64,000 nucleotides of DNA, taken from Blautia sp. Lineage in GTDB: Bacteria; Bacillota; Clostridia; Lachnospirales; Lachnospiraceae. The translations under genes were made by a program, and so were the position numbers. The stretch lies in NCBI GenBank assembly GCA_022770365.1, contig JALEHU010000092.1:44861-108860 (forward strand), given 5' to 3'. Of the stretch, positions 32,649 to 42,400 are shown in pieces. The notes beneath the pieces were generated by a model. It saw nothing but the letters and a program-made list of their open reading frames with translations. It had not been told where the DNA came from and ran no database searches. Every line of letters begins with the position of its first letter. Position 1 is the stretch's first letter.

Positions 32649-32681
32649 AGCCGGAAAAGCGTTGCTGTCTTTCCCGGCTTC
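32649..32681 (-). terminator. Terminator after sdaAA
   Basis: AGCCGGGAAAG and CTTTTCCGGCT pair on the minus strand, with a 9-base loop and then GATTTTAT. It lies 49 bp past the sdaAA stop. Confidence 0.7.
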
Positions 32682-32729
32682 GTTATTATATTTATGTCCG
32701 TATTGCTTTCTTTTCTGTCACTACGATCC

Positions 32730-33599
32730 TTACATTCCAAGTTTCTGTGCGATTTCTTTGGCTGCCGGCGTATTGGCAACACCGCCTTCGCCGGTCTCCC
32801 GAAGAGAAACATGCATGGACTCTCCGATTTCTTTCATAGCATCAATCACCTGATCCGGAGGAATGCGGCTTGAGATTCCTGCAAGAGCCATATCTGCACA
32901 GGAAAGTGCATTGACTGCACCGATCACATTTCGTTTCACACAGGGTACTTCAACTAATCCGGCAACCGGGTCGCATACAAGACCCAGGAGATTCTTCAGA
33001 GCCATTGCTGCAGCCTGAATAATCTGTTCTGAATTTCCGCCGCGAAGATGCACCAGTGCGCCTGCTGCCATAGAAGAAGCGGATCCAATTTCTGCCTGAC
33101 ATCCGCCTGCCGCTCCGGCAATGAAGGCGCGGGCAGCAATCACCTGTCCGATTCCTGCTGCCACATACAGAGCTTCCAGTACCTTTTCATCCGGGATTTT
33201 TTTCTCCCTGTAAAGGGGAATCAGAACAGCCGGAAGAACACCGCAGGCTCCGGCTGTGGGGGCTGCAACGATTCGTTTCATGCATGCATTGGACTCACCC
33301 ATCTGAAGTGCCTGGGAAATGACTTTTGCCATAAAACTGCCGCAAAGAGGATCCTGAGTTTTTCTGTACTCCTCCATCTGCGTGCCCATACCGCCAACAA
33401 GCCGGCTCTGGGATAACAGAGTTCCCTCGTACTGATCACTGGCCTCCAGCATGGCATCCCACATTTTCTTCATAGTATCCATGGATTCAACTTCAGTTAC
33501 AGACCGGTCATTCATATCATCCAGAAGAACCACTTTCCAAAAAGGAATCTCCCGGTCGTTTCCTGTTTCTACAATTTCCTGCAAAGACTGATATGCCAT
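32730..33599 (-). CDS. sdaAA: L-serine dehydratase, alpha subunit
   Basis: A 289-residue subunit of the [4Fe-4S] L-serine dehydratase that makes pyruvate and ammonia from serine. The cluster cysteines lie in GACGVLPAVLIPL, LVCDPVAGLVEVPC. SAS/GGN motifs of the active site are present (GSASSMAAGALVHLRGGNSEQ is read across them). ATG 33599 directly follows the beta-subunit stop. Oxygen lability of the enzyme fits an anaerobe. Confidence 0.93.
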   Translation of the reverse strand: MAYQSLQEIVETGNDREIPFWKVVLLDDMNDRSVTEVESMDTMKKMWDAMLEASDQYEGTLLSQSRLVGGMGTQMEEYRKTQDPLCGSFMAKVISQALQMGESNACMKRIVAAPTAGACGVLPAVLIPLYREKKIPDEKVLEALYVAAGIGQVIAARAFIAGAAGGCQAEIGSASSMAAGALVHLRGGNSEQIIQAAAMALKNLLGLVCDPVAGLVEVPCVKRNVIGAVNALSCADMALAGISSRIPPDQVIDAMKEIGESMHVSLRETGEGGVANTPAAKEIAQKLGM

Positions 33600-34268
33600 T
33601 TATGCTTCCTCCCTGCTCATAAGATAGGTGACTTTCAAAATACCGTCCATTGCTTCCAGCCGTTCAATGATATCTGAGGGAACCGGCTGATCTGACTCGA
33701 TCACCATAACGGCATTGCCGCCTTTTTTGTCACGATGAAGGTTCAAAGTTGCAATGTTTACAGAGTGTTGTGTGAGAAGTGTGGTGACTTCTGCCACATA
33801 TCCCGGCTTGTCCTGATTTCGTACGATAAGAGTAGGACTCTCACATGCACAGTTTACCTCAATCCCGTCCAGTTTATTCAGCATGATCCTGCCTCCGCCA
33901 AGGGAAGATGCCTGCACATTCAGCTCCTTGCCGCTGGTTCCTCTTACCTGCAGAAAAGCTGTATTGGGATGAGCACCGGAAATCTGCATATCATGAAAGG
34001 AAAACTTCACATGTTTTTTTTCTGCTTCCTCAAAACTCCTGGGGATGCGCATATCATCCGGCTGCATTCCAAGAAGACCTGCCATCAGTGCCCGGTCTGT
34101 TCCATGTCCTCTTCCGGTAGCTGCAAAAGAGCCGTGAAGCCCGATTTTTGCTTCTTCAACCGGGCTTCCCAGCAGAATCCTTGTAATGTATCCAATCCGT
34201 ACAGCTCCGGCTGTATGAGAACTGGACGGTCCCACCATGATCGGACCCAAAATGTCAAATATACTCAT
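33600..34268 (-). CDS. sdaAB: L-serine dehydratase, beta subunit
   Basis: A 222-residue subunit. The start MSIFDILGPIMVGPSSSHTA is the family hallmark; the C-terminal 75 residues form an ACT domain (VRNQDKPGYVAEVTTLLTQH) for regulation. ATG 34268 follows GGAGGAA; a longer frame to 34370 has no such support. It is the first gene of the sdaAB-sdaAA operon. Confidence 0.93.
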   Translation of the reverse strand: MSIFDILGPIMVGPSSSHTAGAVRIGYITRILLGSPVEEAKIGLHGSFAATGRGHGTDRALMAGLLGMQPDDMRIPRSFEEAEKKHVKFSFHDMQISGAHPNTAFLQVRGTSGKELNVQASSLGGGRIMLNKLDGIEVNCACESPTLIVRNQDKPGYVAEVTTLLTQHSVNIATLNLHRDKKGGNAVMVIESDQPVPSDIIERLEAMDGILKVTYLMSREEA

Positions 34269-34453
34269 AATTTCGTTCCTCCGGCAAAATTCTTTTGTGA
34301 ATCTTACAATGATTTTCGTAATAGTAAAATCATAAAAGTAAGAAAATAAGATAGCTTTGCGCATATCCATAGTATATCAAAAATTTCAGGGAAATACTAT
34401 TGCTAATTAGCAGCTGGTTTTACATGCGGCTGCCGGGCTGCTGAATGATACTG

Positions 34454-34747
34454 TTATTCATCTTTGCTGAGCTGCTTAAATATCTGATTCACATACGTAC
34501 TTAATCCTGCCATCAGAATGCCCTGAGTAATCGATGCAAAAACAGCGTTTGCGATATCCTGACCGGTTACCAATGATGCTGTGGATATCACCCAGACTCC
34601 GCATATAAAAATACCCGTAATTCCAAGTATCAGCGGTATGTACTTATCTTTGATAAATGCAGCCTGTTTCAGCCACATGCCAAGAAAGTACAATACAACT
34701 GCTACAATTAACAGTTCCGGTTTTACGTAATTCATAATCTGATCCAT
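34454..34747 (-). CDS. Holin-like small membrane protein
   Basis: A 97-residue protein with three hydrophobic segments and a charged tail (QIFKQLSKDE), resembling the phage-holin families that occur singly on Firmicute chromosomes. ATG 34747 follows GAGGTGAT. No endolysin or phage gene is adjacent, so a prophage origin is not shown. It lies divergent to the ftsW-like gene. A role in spore or envelope lysis is possible but not shown. Confidence 0.6.
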   Translation of the reverse strand: MDQIMNYVKPELLIVAVVLYFLGMWLKQAAFIKDKYIPLILGITGIFICGVWVISTASLVTGQDIANAVFASITQGILMAGLSTYVNQIFKQLSKDE

Positions 34748-34955
34748 AATCATCACCTCACAATATGATATGGGCATCAGTTAGTCCCTGTTCCTTTTTC
34801 CTTTACTTGCACATACAAAATGTCCATGTTATAATAAAATCCATCAACAGACCGGCAGCTGATGTTTATGAAAAGCCGGGCATATATCGGAACCGACTCT
34901 CAGGTAATGAGAGAAATTCCTTCTGGTCAAATAATAAGAAAAGTTGGGTGATGCA

Positions 34956-36176
34956 ATGGATAAAACAGGGAAATCCATATCTGTATTACTGCACGGGATC
35001 AACAGCAGTAAGAAGAAGCAAAAAACCAGAAAACCAAAGACTGATTATTATGACTACAGTCTGGTGGCAGTTATTATTCTTCTGACATGTTTCGGATTGA
35101 TCATGCTTTACAGCACCAGTGCTTATATTGCAGAACTGGATTACAATGATGATATGTATTATTTTAAGAAACAGGCAGTTATCAGTCTTGTCTGTCTTAT
35201 CGCGGCAGTGCTGATATCGAAAATTGATTATCATGTTCTGACTTATTTTACCACCGTTTTGTACGGTCTGGCGATTCTTCTGATGTTACTGGTAAGGACA
35301 CCGCTGGGACATACTTCACATGGCGCCAGACGATGGCTGAAGATAGGACCGATCCAGTTTCAGCCGGCGGAAGTAGCCAAGATCGCGGTGATCGTCTGTC
35401 TGTCCTATATGATTGTAAAAATGGGCAAACAGATAAAAACTCTGAAAGCATCCATGGTACTGGCTGGTATGGGCGGGCTTTTAGGACTGATCGCATATGT
35501 GGGAACAGATAACTTAAGTACAGCAATTATTATCTGTGGTATAACCGCGGGAATGATTTTTATCGCTCATCCGGATACAAAACCTTTTCTGATCATAGCT
35601 GTCGTCGGGATTGTACTTGTTATAGGTCTGGTGTTTTTCCTGTATGCGACAGTAGATCCTGCATCCAGCGGAAGCTTTCGTATCAAGCGAATTCTGGTAT
35701 GGCTGCATCCGGAAGCCTATGCGTCAGGTGACGGATATCAGACACTTCAGGCATTGTATGCTATTGGTTCCGGAGGTCTTCTGGGAAGAGGACTTGGCAA
35801 CAGTATCCAGAAGCTGGGAAATGTGCCGGAGGCTCAGAATGATATGATATTTTCCATTGTCTGTGAGGAACTGGGAATTCTCGGCGGACTAATTGTGATT
35901 ATTTTATTTGCATATCTTCTGTACAGATTGTTCTTTATTGCACAGAATGCGCCGGATATGTTCGGTTCTCTGATGGTGAGCGGGATTTTTATCCATATCG
36001 CTCTTCAGGTGATTCTGAACATTGCAGTCGTATTGAATATTATGCCTAATACCGGTGTTACGCTTCCGTTTATCAGTTACGGAGGAACCTCGATTTTGTT
36101 CCTGATGTCAGAGATGGGACTGGCTCTCAGCGTGGCAAGACAGATTAAATTTCAGGAAGCAGAACTTTTATTATAA
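34956..36176 (+). CDS. FtsW/RodA/SpoVE-family peptidoglycan polymerase
   Basis: A 406-residue SEDS protein with about ten membrane segments. It polymerises lipid II with a partner penicillin-binding protein. Family marks are GARRWLKIGPIQFQPAEVAK, PEAQNDMIFSIVCEELG and NTGVTLPFISYGGTS. The PEAQND motif leans towards FtsW/SpoVE. It lies alone, away from a cell-wall cluster, so its exact role (division, elongation or spore cortex) is open. The ribosome site at ATG 34956 is weak; TTG 34944 is an alternative start. Confidence 0.88.
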   Translation: MDKTGKSISVLLHGINSSKKKQKTRKPKTDYYDYSLVAVIILLTCFGLIMLYSTSAYIAELDYNDDMYYFKKQAVISLVCLIAAVLISKIDYHVLTYFTTVLYGLAILLMLLVRTPLGHTSHGARRWLKIGPIQFQPAEVAKIAVIVCLSYMIVKMGKQIKTLKASMVLAGMGGLLGLIAYVGTDNLSTAIIICGITAGMIFIAHPDTKPFLIIAVVGIVLVIGLVFFLYATVDPASSGSFRIKRILVWLHPEAYASGDGYQTLQALYAIGSGGLLGRGLGNSIQKLGNVPEAQNDMIFSIVCEELGILGGLIVIILFAYLLYRLFFIAQNAPDMFGSLMVSGIFIHIALQVILNIAVVLNIMPNTGVTLPFISYGGTSILFLMSEMGLALSVARQIKFQEAELLL

Positions 36177-36203
36177 AGGTCTGTGAAATAATGGAAAATA
36201 CTA

Positions 36204-36232
36204 TTGACAAATAGCACAGCAGCATATATACT
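36204..36232 (+). promoter_or_regulatory. Strong sigma-A promoter of acpP
   Basis: TTGACA (36204-36209) and TATACT (36227-36232) are 17 bp apart, 54 bp before the acpP start. Confidence 0.8.
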
Positions 36233-36285
36233 TTGGGCATCAAAATTATCACAAAGCAGGATATTTGATAAAGGAGAGAAAAGCA

Positions 36286-36519
36286 ATGTTAGAGAAAATG
36301 AAAGAGATTATTTCAGAGCAGTTAAATTTGGATACATCGGATGTTACTCCGGAGACTTCCTTTAAGGATGATCTTGGTGCAGATTCCCTTGATCTTTTTG
36401 AACTGGTTATGGCTTTGGAAGAAGAGTATGATCTGGAGATCCCCACTGAAGAACTTACTGATTTGGAGACAGTTGGCGATGTTATGGACTATCTCAGAAA
36501 AAAAGGTATAGAAGCATAA
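36286..36519 (+). CDS. acpP: Acyl carrier protein
   Basis: A 77-residue acidic four-helix carrier protein. The phosphopantetheine serine is in [23 protein letters not shown] 36286 follows AAGGAGAG. It stands alone instead of in a fab cluster, so it may serve fatty acid synthesis or another pathway. An Sfp-type transferase that could activate it is at 40875. Confidence 0.92.
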   Translation: MLEKMKEIISEQLNLDTSDVTPETSFKDDLGADSLDLFELVMALEEEYDLEIPTEELTDLETVGDVMDYLRKKGIEA

Positions 36520-36543
36520 TTCAATTTTATAAAGAATCCGTTT

Positions 36544-36578
36544 CCCCGTGGCAGAAATGTTGCGGGGAGATTTTTTAT
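36544..36578 (+). terminator. Terminator after acpP
   Basis: TCCCCG and CGGGGA pair with a 14-base loop, followed by GATTTTTTAT. Confidence 0.7.
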
Positions 36579-36652
36579 ATTAAAGGAAAGTGTTTCGCAT
36601 TTTCTAAAAGACATTTATTGCAGGAAAGTCCTGTCTTACCGGCCTTTCGCGG

Positions 36653-36681
36653 TTGAAAACAGCTGTCGGCTGGGGTATAAT
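36653..36681 (+). promoter_or_regulatory. Putative sigma-A promoter of the sirtuin-like gene
   Basis: TTGAAA (36653-36658) and TATAAT (36676-36681) are 17 bp apart, 90 bp before the start codon. Confidence 0.7.
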
Positions 36682-36770
36682 TAAAAAAACGGAATACTCG
36701 TTTTATCAGAAGAATTTATGCTGCCGGCACGGAGTGCACAGCAGCGGATCTGCCGGAAGGAGGAGAGGCT

Positions 36771-37511
36771 ATGGACGAATATAAGGATAAGATTGGCTGG
36801 CTGAAAAAAATTATTGACAGGAGTCAGTATATGGTTTGCCTGATGGGAGTTCGGATAAGTTCACAGTGCGGCTGCACCAATTACAGAGATGAAGAAGATT
36901 CCTATAATGTTGAATCGAAGTACGGATACTCACCGGACGAGATTTTCAGTGCTTCATTTTACAATGTCAGACCGGCTCAGTTTTATGAATTTTATAAGCG
37001 TGATATGATCAGCGAGCTTGGTCAGGTAGATGAGGGACTGGCGACACTTCAGAAACTGGAAGAACAGGGCAGGCTCAAGTGCATTATTACCAGAGATATA
37101 TTTTCACTTCCCAAGCGTGCAGGATGCAAAAATGTTTATGAACTTCACGGCAGTGTCTTTGATAACCAGTGTCCGCACTGCGGCAGAAAATATCCCATTG
37201 AATACATACAGAATTCCAAAGGAGTGCCCAAATGTGAAAAATGCGGTGTTATGCTTCGTCCGGGAGTATCCCTGGTTGGAGAGATGGTGGACAATGTACT
37301 TCTTACGAAAGCAGCTACGGAAGTACAGAAGGCAGATACCCTTCTTGTGATGGGGTGTAATCTGAAATCCTCTCTTGTAAGCACATTCATCAAAGATTTT
37401 TCGGGAGATAAGCTGATTCTTTTGAATGATGCTGAACATTTTGCCGACCGCAAAGCGGATTTGGTAATCTACGGAAAACCTATGGACATTCTGAAAGACA
37501 TGGTGCTATAA
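36771..37511 (+). CDS. Degenerate Sir2-family protein
   Basis: A 246-residue sirtuin-fold protein. The catalytic histidine is kept (His126 in YELHGSV) and a CxxC...CxxC zinc site is at Cys134/137/155/158. The NAD-binding motifs are altered: GAGIS is GVRIS (26-30), the following IPDFR is TNYRD and TQNID is TRDI (107-110), so the Asn essential for classical deacylation is missing. It may bind NAD differently or do another reaction. ATG 36771 follows AAGGAGGAG. Confidence 0.8.
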   Translation: MDEYKDKIGWLKKIIDRSQYMVCLMGVRISSQCGCTNYRDEEDSYNVESKYGYSPDEIFSASFYNVRPAQFYEFYKRDMISELGQVDEGLATLQKLEEQGRLKCIITRDIFSLPKRAGCKNVYELHGSVFDNQCPHCGRKYPIEYIQNSKGVPKCEKCGVMLRPGVSLVGEMVDNVLLTKAATEVQKADTLLVMGCNLKSSLVSTFIKDFSGDKLILLNDAEHFADRKADLVIYGKPMDILKDMVL

Positions 37512-37587
37512 TAAGTCGGAAAATATTCCGTACATATCCCTGGAGTTTTACAGGGGATATGCAGAAAATGAACAGGAGAACAAAACC

Positions 37588-39039
37588 ATGAGCAAGTTAA
37601 GAACAAGATTCGCACCAAGCCCGACAGGCAGAATGCATGTCGGCAACTTGAGAACCGCGTTGTATGCATATCTGATAACGAAACATGAAGGCGGAGATTT
37701 TATCCTTCGAATTGAGGATACAGACCAGGAGCGTTATGTGGAAGGCGCAGTGGATATCATTTACCGGACGCTTCAGAAGACCGGACTTATCCATGATGAA
37801 GGACCGGATAAGGACGGCGGAGCAGGTCCATATGTACAGAGTGAGCGCCAGGCTTCCGGTCTTTATCTGAAATATGCGAAACAGCTTATTGAACAGGGTG
37901 ACGCATATTACTGCTTCTGCACTTCAGAAGAACTGGAGAGCATGAAACGTGTTGTGGCAGGCAAGGAGATTTCTATTTATGATAAGCGCTGTCTGCATCT
38001 TCCAAAGGAAGAAGTTGAGAGACGCCTGGCTGCAGGAGAACCTCATGTCATTCGTTTTAATATGCCGACAGAAGGCACGACTACATTCCATGATGTGATT
38101 TATGGAGATATTACAGTAAATAATGAGGAACTGGAGGATCTGATCCTGATCAAATCTGATGGTTATCCGACTTATAACTTTGCGAATGTGATTGACGATC
38201 ATCTGATGGGAATCACTCATGTTGTAAGAGGTAATGAATATCTTTCCTCCGCACCGAAATACAATCGTATTTACGAAGCGTTCGGTTGGGAAATCCCCAC
38301 ATATGTACACTGTCCGCTGATTACCAATGAGGAGCATCAGAAGCTTTCCAAGCGTTCCGGACATTCCTCCTATGAGGATCTGGTGGATCAGGGATTTTTG
38401 ACTGAAGCAATCGTAAACTTTGTGGCACTTCTTGGATGGAGCCCGCAGGAGAACCGTGAGATTTACAGCCTTCCGGAACTTGTAGAGGCATTTGATTATC
38501 ATCATATCAGCAAATCACCGGCTGTTTTTGACGTTACCAAGCTTCGCTGGATGAACGGTGAATATATCAAAAAAATGGATCCGGAAGCTTTCTATGAGAA
38601 AGCTCTCCCGTATATGAAAGAAGTACTGAAGAAAGACTACGATTTCAAAAAGATCGCTGCCATGGTACAGACGAGAATCGAAGTATTCCCGGATATTCCT
38701 GCACTGATCAATTTCTTTGAGGAAGTACCGGAATATGATGTGTCCATGTATCGCCACAAAAAAATGAAAACAACAGAGGAGAGTTCCCTTGCTGTCCTTC
38801 AGGAGGTTCTTCCTGTTCTGGAAGCGCAGGAGGACTATACCAACGACCCTCTGTATGCATCCTTAAGTGAATTTGTAAAAGAAAAAGGCTATAAGAACGG
38901 CTATGTGATGTGGCCTCTGCGTACCGCAGTTTCCGGTAAGCAGATGACTCCTGCCGGTGCTACGGAAATCATGGAAATCATTGGTAAGGATGAAACCATC
39001 CGCCGCGTAAAAGCAGCCATCGAAAAATTACAGCAGTAA
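37588..39039 (+). CDS. gltX: Glutamyl-tRNA synthetase
   Basis: A 483-residue class I tRNA synthetase that charges tRNA-Glu. The HIGH-type motif is [11 protein letters not shown] near the start and the KMSKS-type motif is [11 protein letters not shown] 37588 follows AACAGGAG with the expected first residues [14 protein letters not shown]. It is followed closely (12 bp) by a helicase gene. Confidence 0.95.
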   Translation: MSKLRTRFAPSPTGRMHVGNLRTALYAYLITKHEGGDFILRIEDTDQERYVEGAVDIIYRTLQKTGLIHDEGPDKDGGAGPYVQSERQASGLYLKYAKQLIEQGDAYYCFCTSEELESMKRVVAGKEISIYDKRCLHLPKEEVERRLAAGEPHVIRFNMPTEGTTTFHDVIYGDITVNNEELEDLILIKSDGYPTYNFANVIDDHLMGITHVVRGNEYLSSAPKYNRIYEAFGWEIPTYVHCPLITNEEHQKLSKRSGHSSYEDLVDQGFLTEAIVNFVALLGWSPQENREIYSLPELVEAFDYHHISKSPAVFDVTKLRWMNGEYIKKMDPEAFYEKALPYMKEVLKKDYDFKKIAAMVQTRIEVFPDIPALINFFEEVPEYDVSMYRHKKMKTTEESSLAVLQEVLPVLEAQEDYTNDPLYASLSEFVKEKGYKNGYVMWPLRTAVSGKQMTPAGATEIMEIIGKDETIRRVKAAIEKLQQ

Positions 39040-39051
39040 TCGAGCATAAAA

Positions 39052-40878
39052 ATGAAGAGAAATCCATCTCAAAAAAGAGCAATCGCTCACCTGTCAGGAC
39101 CAATGATGGTTCTGGCAGGCCCCGGTTCGGGGAAAACCTCCGTGATAGTGGAACGAACTGCATATATGATCAGTGAGGGGAAGATACCTGCTTCTTCTAT
39201 TTTAGTTGTGACTTTTTCCAGAGCCGCAGCCAGAGAAATGAAAGAAAGGTTTCTGAAGTTTACAGGAGAAGTACATACTGCTGTAACTTTTGGAACGTTT
39301 CACGGGGTATTTTATGGTATTTTAAAACAGGCATACGGACTTTCAGCGGCTAATATTCTGTCTGAAGAAGAGAAGTTTGATATTCTGAAAGAAATGACTC
39401 TACAGTATGGAGGGGATCTTGCGGAAGAGGGGGATTTTCCGGAAGAAGTTGCAAAAGAGATCAGTGTTGTGAAAGGCGGCAGGATCTCTCTGGAGCATTA
39501 TTATTCTTCCTGCTGTCCGGATGAAGTATTCCGCAGGATCTATGACGGATATCGTACAACCTGCCGATCCAGGAGAAAACTGGATTTTGATGATATGCTG
39601 CTGTATTGTTATGAACTTTTTGATAAAAGACCGGATATTCTCAGCGCATGGCAGAATAAGTTCCGATATATTCTGGTAGATGAGTTTCAGGATATTAACC
39701 AGCTTCAGTATGATATTGTGAGACTGCTTGCGAAACCGCAGAATAATCTGTTTATTGTAGGAGACGACGATCAGTCTATTTATCATTTTCGCGGGGCCAG
39801 ACCGGAGATCATGCTGAATTTTACAAAAGATTATCCCGGTGCCGGGGAAGTTCTTCTGAATGTAAATTACCGGTGCAGTGCTAATATATTAAAAACTGCA
39901 CTGAAAGTTGTCGACTGCAACAAAAAGCGTTTTAAAAAGAAGCTGTCCACTCCAAATGAGGAAGGAGAGCCGGTTTTGTGCCGGGAATTTGCCAATCCGA
40001 GAGAGGAATATCTGGAGATCGTACAGGAGTTAAAAAAACGTCTGGAACAGGGAGAAAATCTGGAGGACACGGCAATTCTCCTGAGAACGAATCAGGAGGC
40101 GGAAGGGCTTGTGGGTGCCCTGATGGAATATCAGGTGCCTTTTACCATGAAAGAACAGCTGCCAAATCTTTTCCGGCACTGGATCTGCAGGAATTTGCGG
40201 GCTTACCTGCATATGGCTGCAGGAGACCGCAGCAGGAAGACATTTCTGGAGATTATGAATCGCCCTAATCGGTATATTTCCAGAGAAGCTCTGAAAGACC
40301 CGGAAGTTTCTTTTGATGCGCTGAGAGAGTTTTATAAAGATAAAGACTGGATGTGTGACAGAATCACGACACTGGAAACGCATCTGAGGATTCTGCGTAC
40401 CCTGCCTCCCTATGCCGGTATCAATTTCATCCGGAAAGGGATGAAATACGAAGAATACTTGCAGGAATATGCCATGTATCGTAAAATAAAGCCAGAAGAG
40501 CTGACGGAAGTGCTGGACCGTATTATGGAAAGTTCCAAAGGCATGAAGAATCTGGATGAGTGGGAAAAATATATTGAGGATTATACAGAAAAACTCACAG
40601 AACAGGCTAAGAAGCAGGAGACCAGGAAGGAAGGGGTTGTGATCTCCACCCTTCATGCATCCAAAGGTCTTGAATACGATAAGGTCTGTATCCTGAATGT
40701 AAATGAAGGCAGTATTCCATACAAAAAAGCAGTCCTTGCGGAAGCGCTGGAAGAGGAACGAAGACTTTTTTATGTGGGCATGACGAGAGCGAAGAAACAG
40801 CTGACTTTGTGTTATGTAAAACGGCAGTATGAAAAGGAACGGGAACCGTCCCGTTTTCTTGAGGAGGCAGGAGTATGA
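39052..40878 (+). CDS. UvrD/PcrA-like superfamily 1 DNA helicase
   Basis: A 608-residue helicase. Motif I AGPGSGKTS, motif II VDEFQDINQLQ, motif III VGDDDQSIYHFRGA, motif V STLHASKGLEYD and motif VI EERRLFYVGMTRAKK are all present. It is shorter than PcrA/UvrD (about 720-750), so it is a compact relative. It overlaps the next gene by 4 bp. A role in repair or replication fork processing is likely. Confidence 0.9.
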   Translation: MKRNPSQKRAIAHLSGPMMVLAGPGSGKTSVIVERTAYMISEGKIPASSILVVTFSRAAAREMKERFLKFTGEVHTAVTFGTFHGVFYGILKQAYGLSAANILSEEEKFDILKEMTLQYGGDLAEEGDFPEEVAKEISVVKGGRISLEHYYSSCCPDEVFRRIYDGYRTTCRSRRKLDFDDMLLYCYELFDKRPDILSAWQNKFRYILVDEFQDINQLQYDIVRLLAKPQNNLFIVGDDDQSIYHFRGARPEIMLNFTKDYPGAGEVLLNVNYRCSANILKTALKVVDCNKKRFKKKLSTPNEEGEPVLCREFANPREEYLEIVQELKKRLEQGENLEDTAILLRTNQEAEGLVGALMEYQVPFTMKEQLPNLFRHWICRNLRAYLHMAAGDRSRKTFLEIMNRPNRYISREALKDPEVSFDALREFYKDKDWMCDRITTLETHLRILRTLPPYAGINFIRKGMKYEEYLQEYAMYRKIKPEELTEVLDRIMESSKGMKNLDEWEKYIEDYTEKLTEQAKKQETRKEGVVISTLHASKGLEYDKVCILNVNEGSIPYKKAVLAEALEEERRLFYVGMTRAKKQLTLCYVKRQYEKEREPSRFLEEAGV

Positions 40879-41423
40879 ACGGGGTTATTTATTATACAGA
40901 GATTCCGGAGAAATATAAAAATAAAAACATGGAGCATATGATCGGGGAGAAGCTTCTGGAAAAAGGGCTTCTGCTGGAATATGGCAAAAAGCTTGCTTAT
41001 GAGCCGAGAGCTCTTGGTGAGCATGGGAAGCCTTTTTTTACTTTGCAGCCGGGCATTCACTATAACATTACTCATTCAGGAAAATATGTGGCATGTATTT
41101 TTGCCGGTCAGGAGGTCGGCATTGATATCCAGATCCACAGAACTGTGAAATATGAAAGAATGCTGAAGCGGATGGTCCCGGAGAAGATGATTGAGGATAT
41201 CCGGAATAGTCCTGATCCGGAGAAAGCCTTTTTTGAGCAATGGGTTTTGAGAGAAGCGTATATTAAGTGGACAGGGGAAGGTCTGTCCAGAGATCTGCGG
41301 ACAATTTCCATGGACAGCGGAGTTCATGTGATGCTGGAAATGGAGCCCGGATACAGCGGAGCTGTATGGTCGGCACTTCCGATGGAGCTCCGGTGGGAGT
41401 GCGTGGAGACAGAGCTTCCGTGA
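40875..41423 (+). CDS. 4'-phosphopantetheinyl transferase, Sfp type
   Basis: A 182-residue transferase that loads phosphopantetheine onto carrier proteins. The magnesium-binding motif is VGIDIQ and the catalytic helix FFEQWVLREAYIKWTGEGL. It is shorter than Sfp (about 224). ATG 40875 overlaps the helicase stop. The stand-alone ACP at 36286 is a possible target; no NRPS or PKS genes are in view. Confidence 0.85.
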   Translation: MNGVIYYTEIPEKYKNKNMEHMIGEKLLEKGLLLEYGKKLAYEPRALGEHGKPFFTLQPGIHYNITHSGKYVACIFAGQEVGIDIQIHRTVKYERMLKRMVPEKMIEDIRNSPDPEKAFFEQWVLREAYIKWTGEGLSRDLRTISMDSGVHVMLEMEPGYSGAVWSALPMELRWECVETELP

Positions 41424-41429
41424 AATAAA

Positions 41430-41458
41430 TCATTAAAACCGGATTGTCCACATATATT
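41430..41458 (+). promoter_or_regulatory. Candidate sigma-E promoter of the spoIIIA operon
   Basis: CATATATT (41451-41458) matches the sigma-E -10 CATACANT at six of seven positions. TCATTAA (41430-41436) lies 14 bp upstream, a partial match to the -35. The location just before spoIIIAA supports it. Confidence 0.45.
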
Positions 41459-41470
41459 AAGTGTAAAGAG

Positions 41471-42400
41471 GTGATACAGATAGAAGCAACGCAGATTCAG
41501 AACCTTTTTGCTGGAAGCATCCGGCAGCTTCTGATAGAAGCGGACCTGGATTATGATAAACTGTATGAAATACGTCTTCGTGTGGGAAGACCGCTGTTTC
41601 TGACCTATGACGGGGGTGAGTGTTTCCTTCGCGGCAAGGGGCAGGAACAGTATCTGGTCACAAGAGAAGATCTTCAGGAGACCCTGGAGTATGTGACCGG
41701 ATATTCCCTTTATGCGTATGAGGATGAAATACGGCAGGGGTTTCTGAGTGTACAGGGAGGCCACAGGGTAGGTGTTACAGGTAAGGTAATACTTGACGGC
41801 AACCGTATCCGCGGAATGAAATATATCTCCTGCATTAATGTTCGTCTGGCTCATCAGAAAATCGGATGTGCGGACGAAATTATGCCCTATATCAGAAAGG
41901 AGAACTGGATAGCAAATACATTGATCGTGTCTCCCCCAAGGTGCGGCAAAACCACATTGCTGCGGGATATTATCCGTCAGCTCAGCAACGGAAACGAAAC
42001 AGTTTCGGGAGTCACGGTGGGAGTGGTAGATGAAAGAAGTGAACTTGCGGGATGTTATCAGGGAGTCCCTCAGAATGATCTGGGAATGAGGACAGATGTA
42101 CTGGACGGATGCCCGAAATCAGAAGGAATGCAGATGCTTCTTCGTTCCATGTCTCCGCAGGTAGTTGCTGTGGATGAACTGGGAAGAGAAGAGGATTATC
42201 AGGCAGTGGAATCTGTCATTCATTGCGGATGCAAGCTGATTGCCACTGCTCATGGAAATTCTATGGAAGATGTACTGGGACAGCCGCTTTTCAGAAGACT
42301 TCTGGATGCAAAAGTATTTGAACGGTATATTGTTCTGGGAAGAGGCAATTATGCAGGTACTGTGGAAGCGATTTATGACGGGGAAGGCGCATTATGCTGA
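41471..42400 (+). CDS. spoIIIAA: Stage III sporulation protein AA (ATPase)
   Basis: A secretion-type ATPase of about 309 residues that powers the mother cell-forespore channel. Walker A is SPPRCGKTTLLRDI and Walker B ends VVAVDELGREED. The start is unclear. GTG 41471 is used here, but AGAGGTG (41467-41473) is itself the best ribosome site and is 6 bp before an ATA codon at 41480. TTG 41444 is upstream of the likely promoter start. It overlaps spoIIIAB by 7 bp and is the first of eight genes. Confidence 0.92.
   Translation: MIQIEATQIQNLFAGSIRQLLIEADLDYDKLYEIRLRVGRPLFLTYDGGECFLRGKGQEQYLVTREDLQETLEYVTGYSLYAYEDEIRQGFLSVQGGHRVGVTGKVILDGNRIRGMKYISCINVRLAHQKIGCADEIMPYIRKENWIANTLIVSPPRCGKTTLLRDIIRQLSNGNETVSGVTVGVVDERSELAGCYQGVPQNDLGMRTDVLDGCPKSEGMQMLLRSMSPQVVAVDELGREEDYQAVESVIHCGCKLIATAHGNSMEDVLGQPLFRRLLDAKVFERYIVLGRGNYAGTVEAIYDGEGALC

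Noticed and set aside
34454..34747. Prophage marker (holin-like protein)
   Set aside because: No other phage gene, integrase or att site is near; single holin-like genes are common on Firmicute chromosomes.
37535..37561. Hairpin before gltX as a T-box leader
   Set aside because: Only a short ATATCCCTG/CAGGGGATAT stem is present; no T-box sequence or specifier loop was found, and the gap is under 80 bp.
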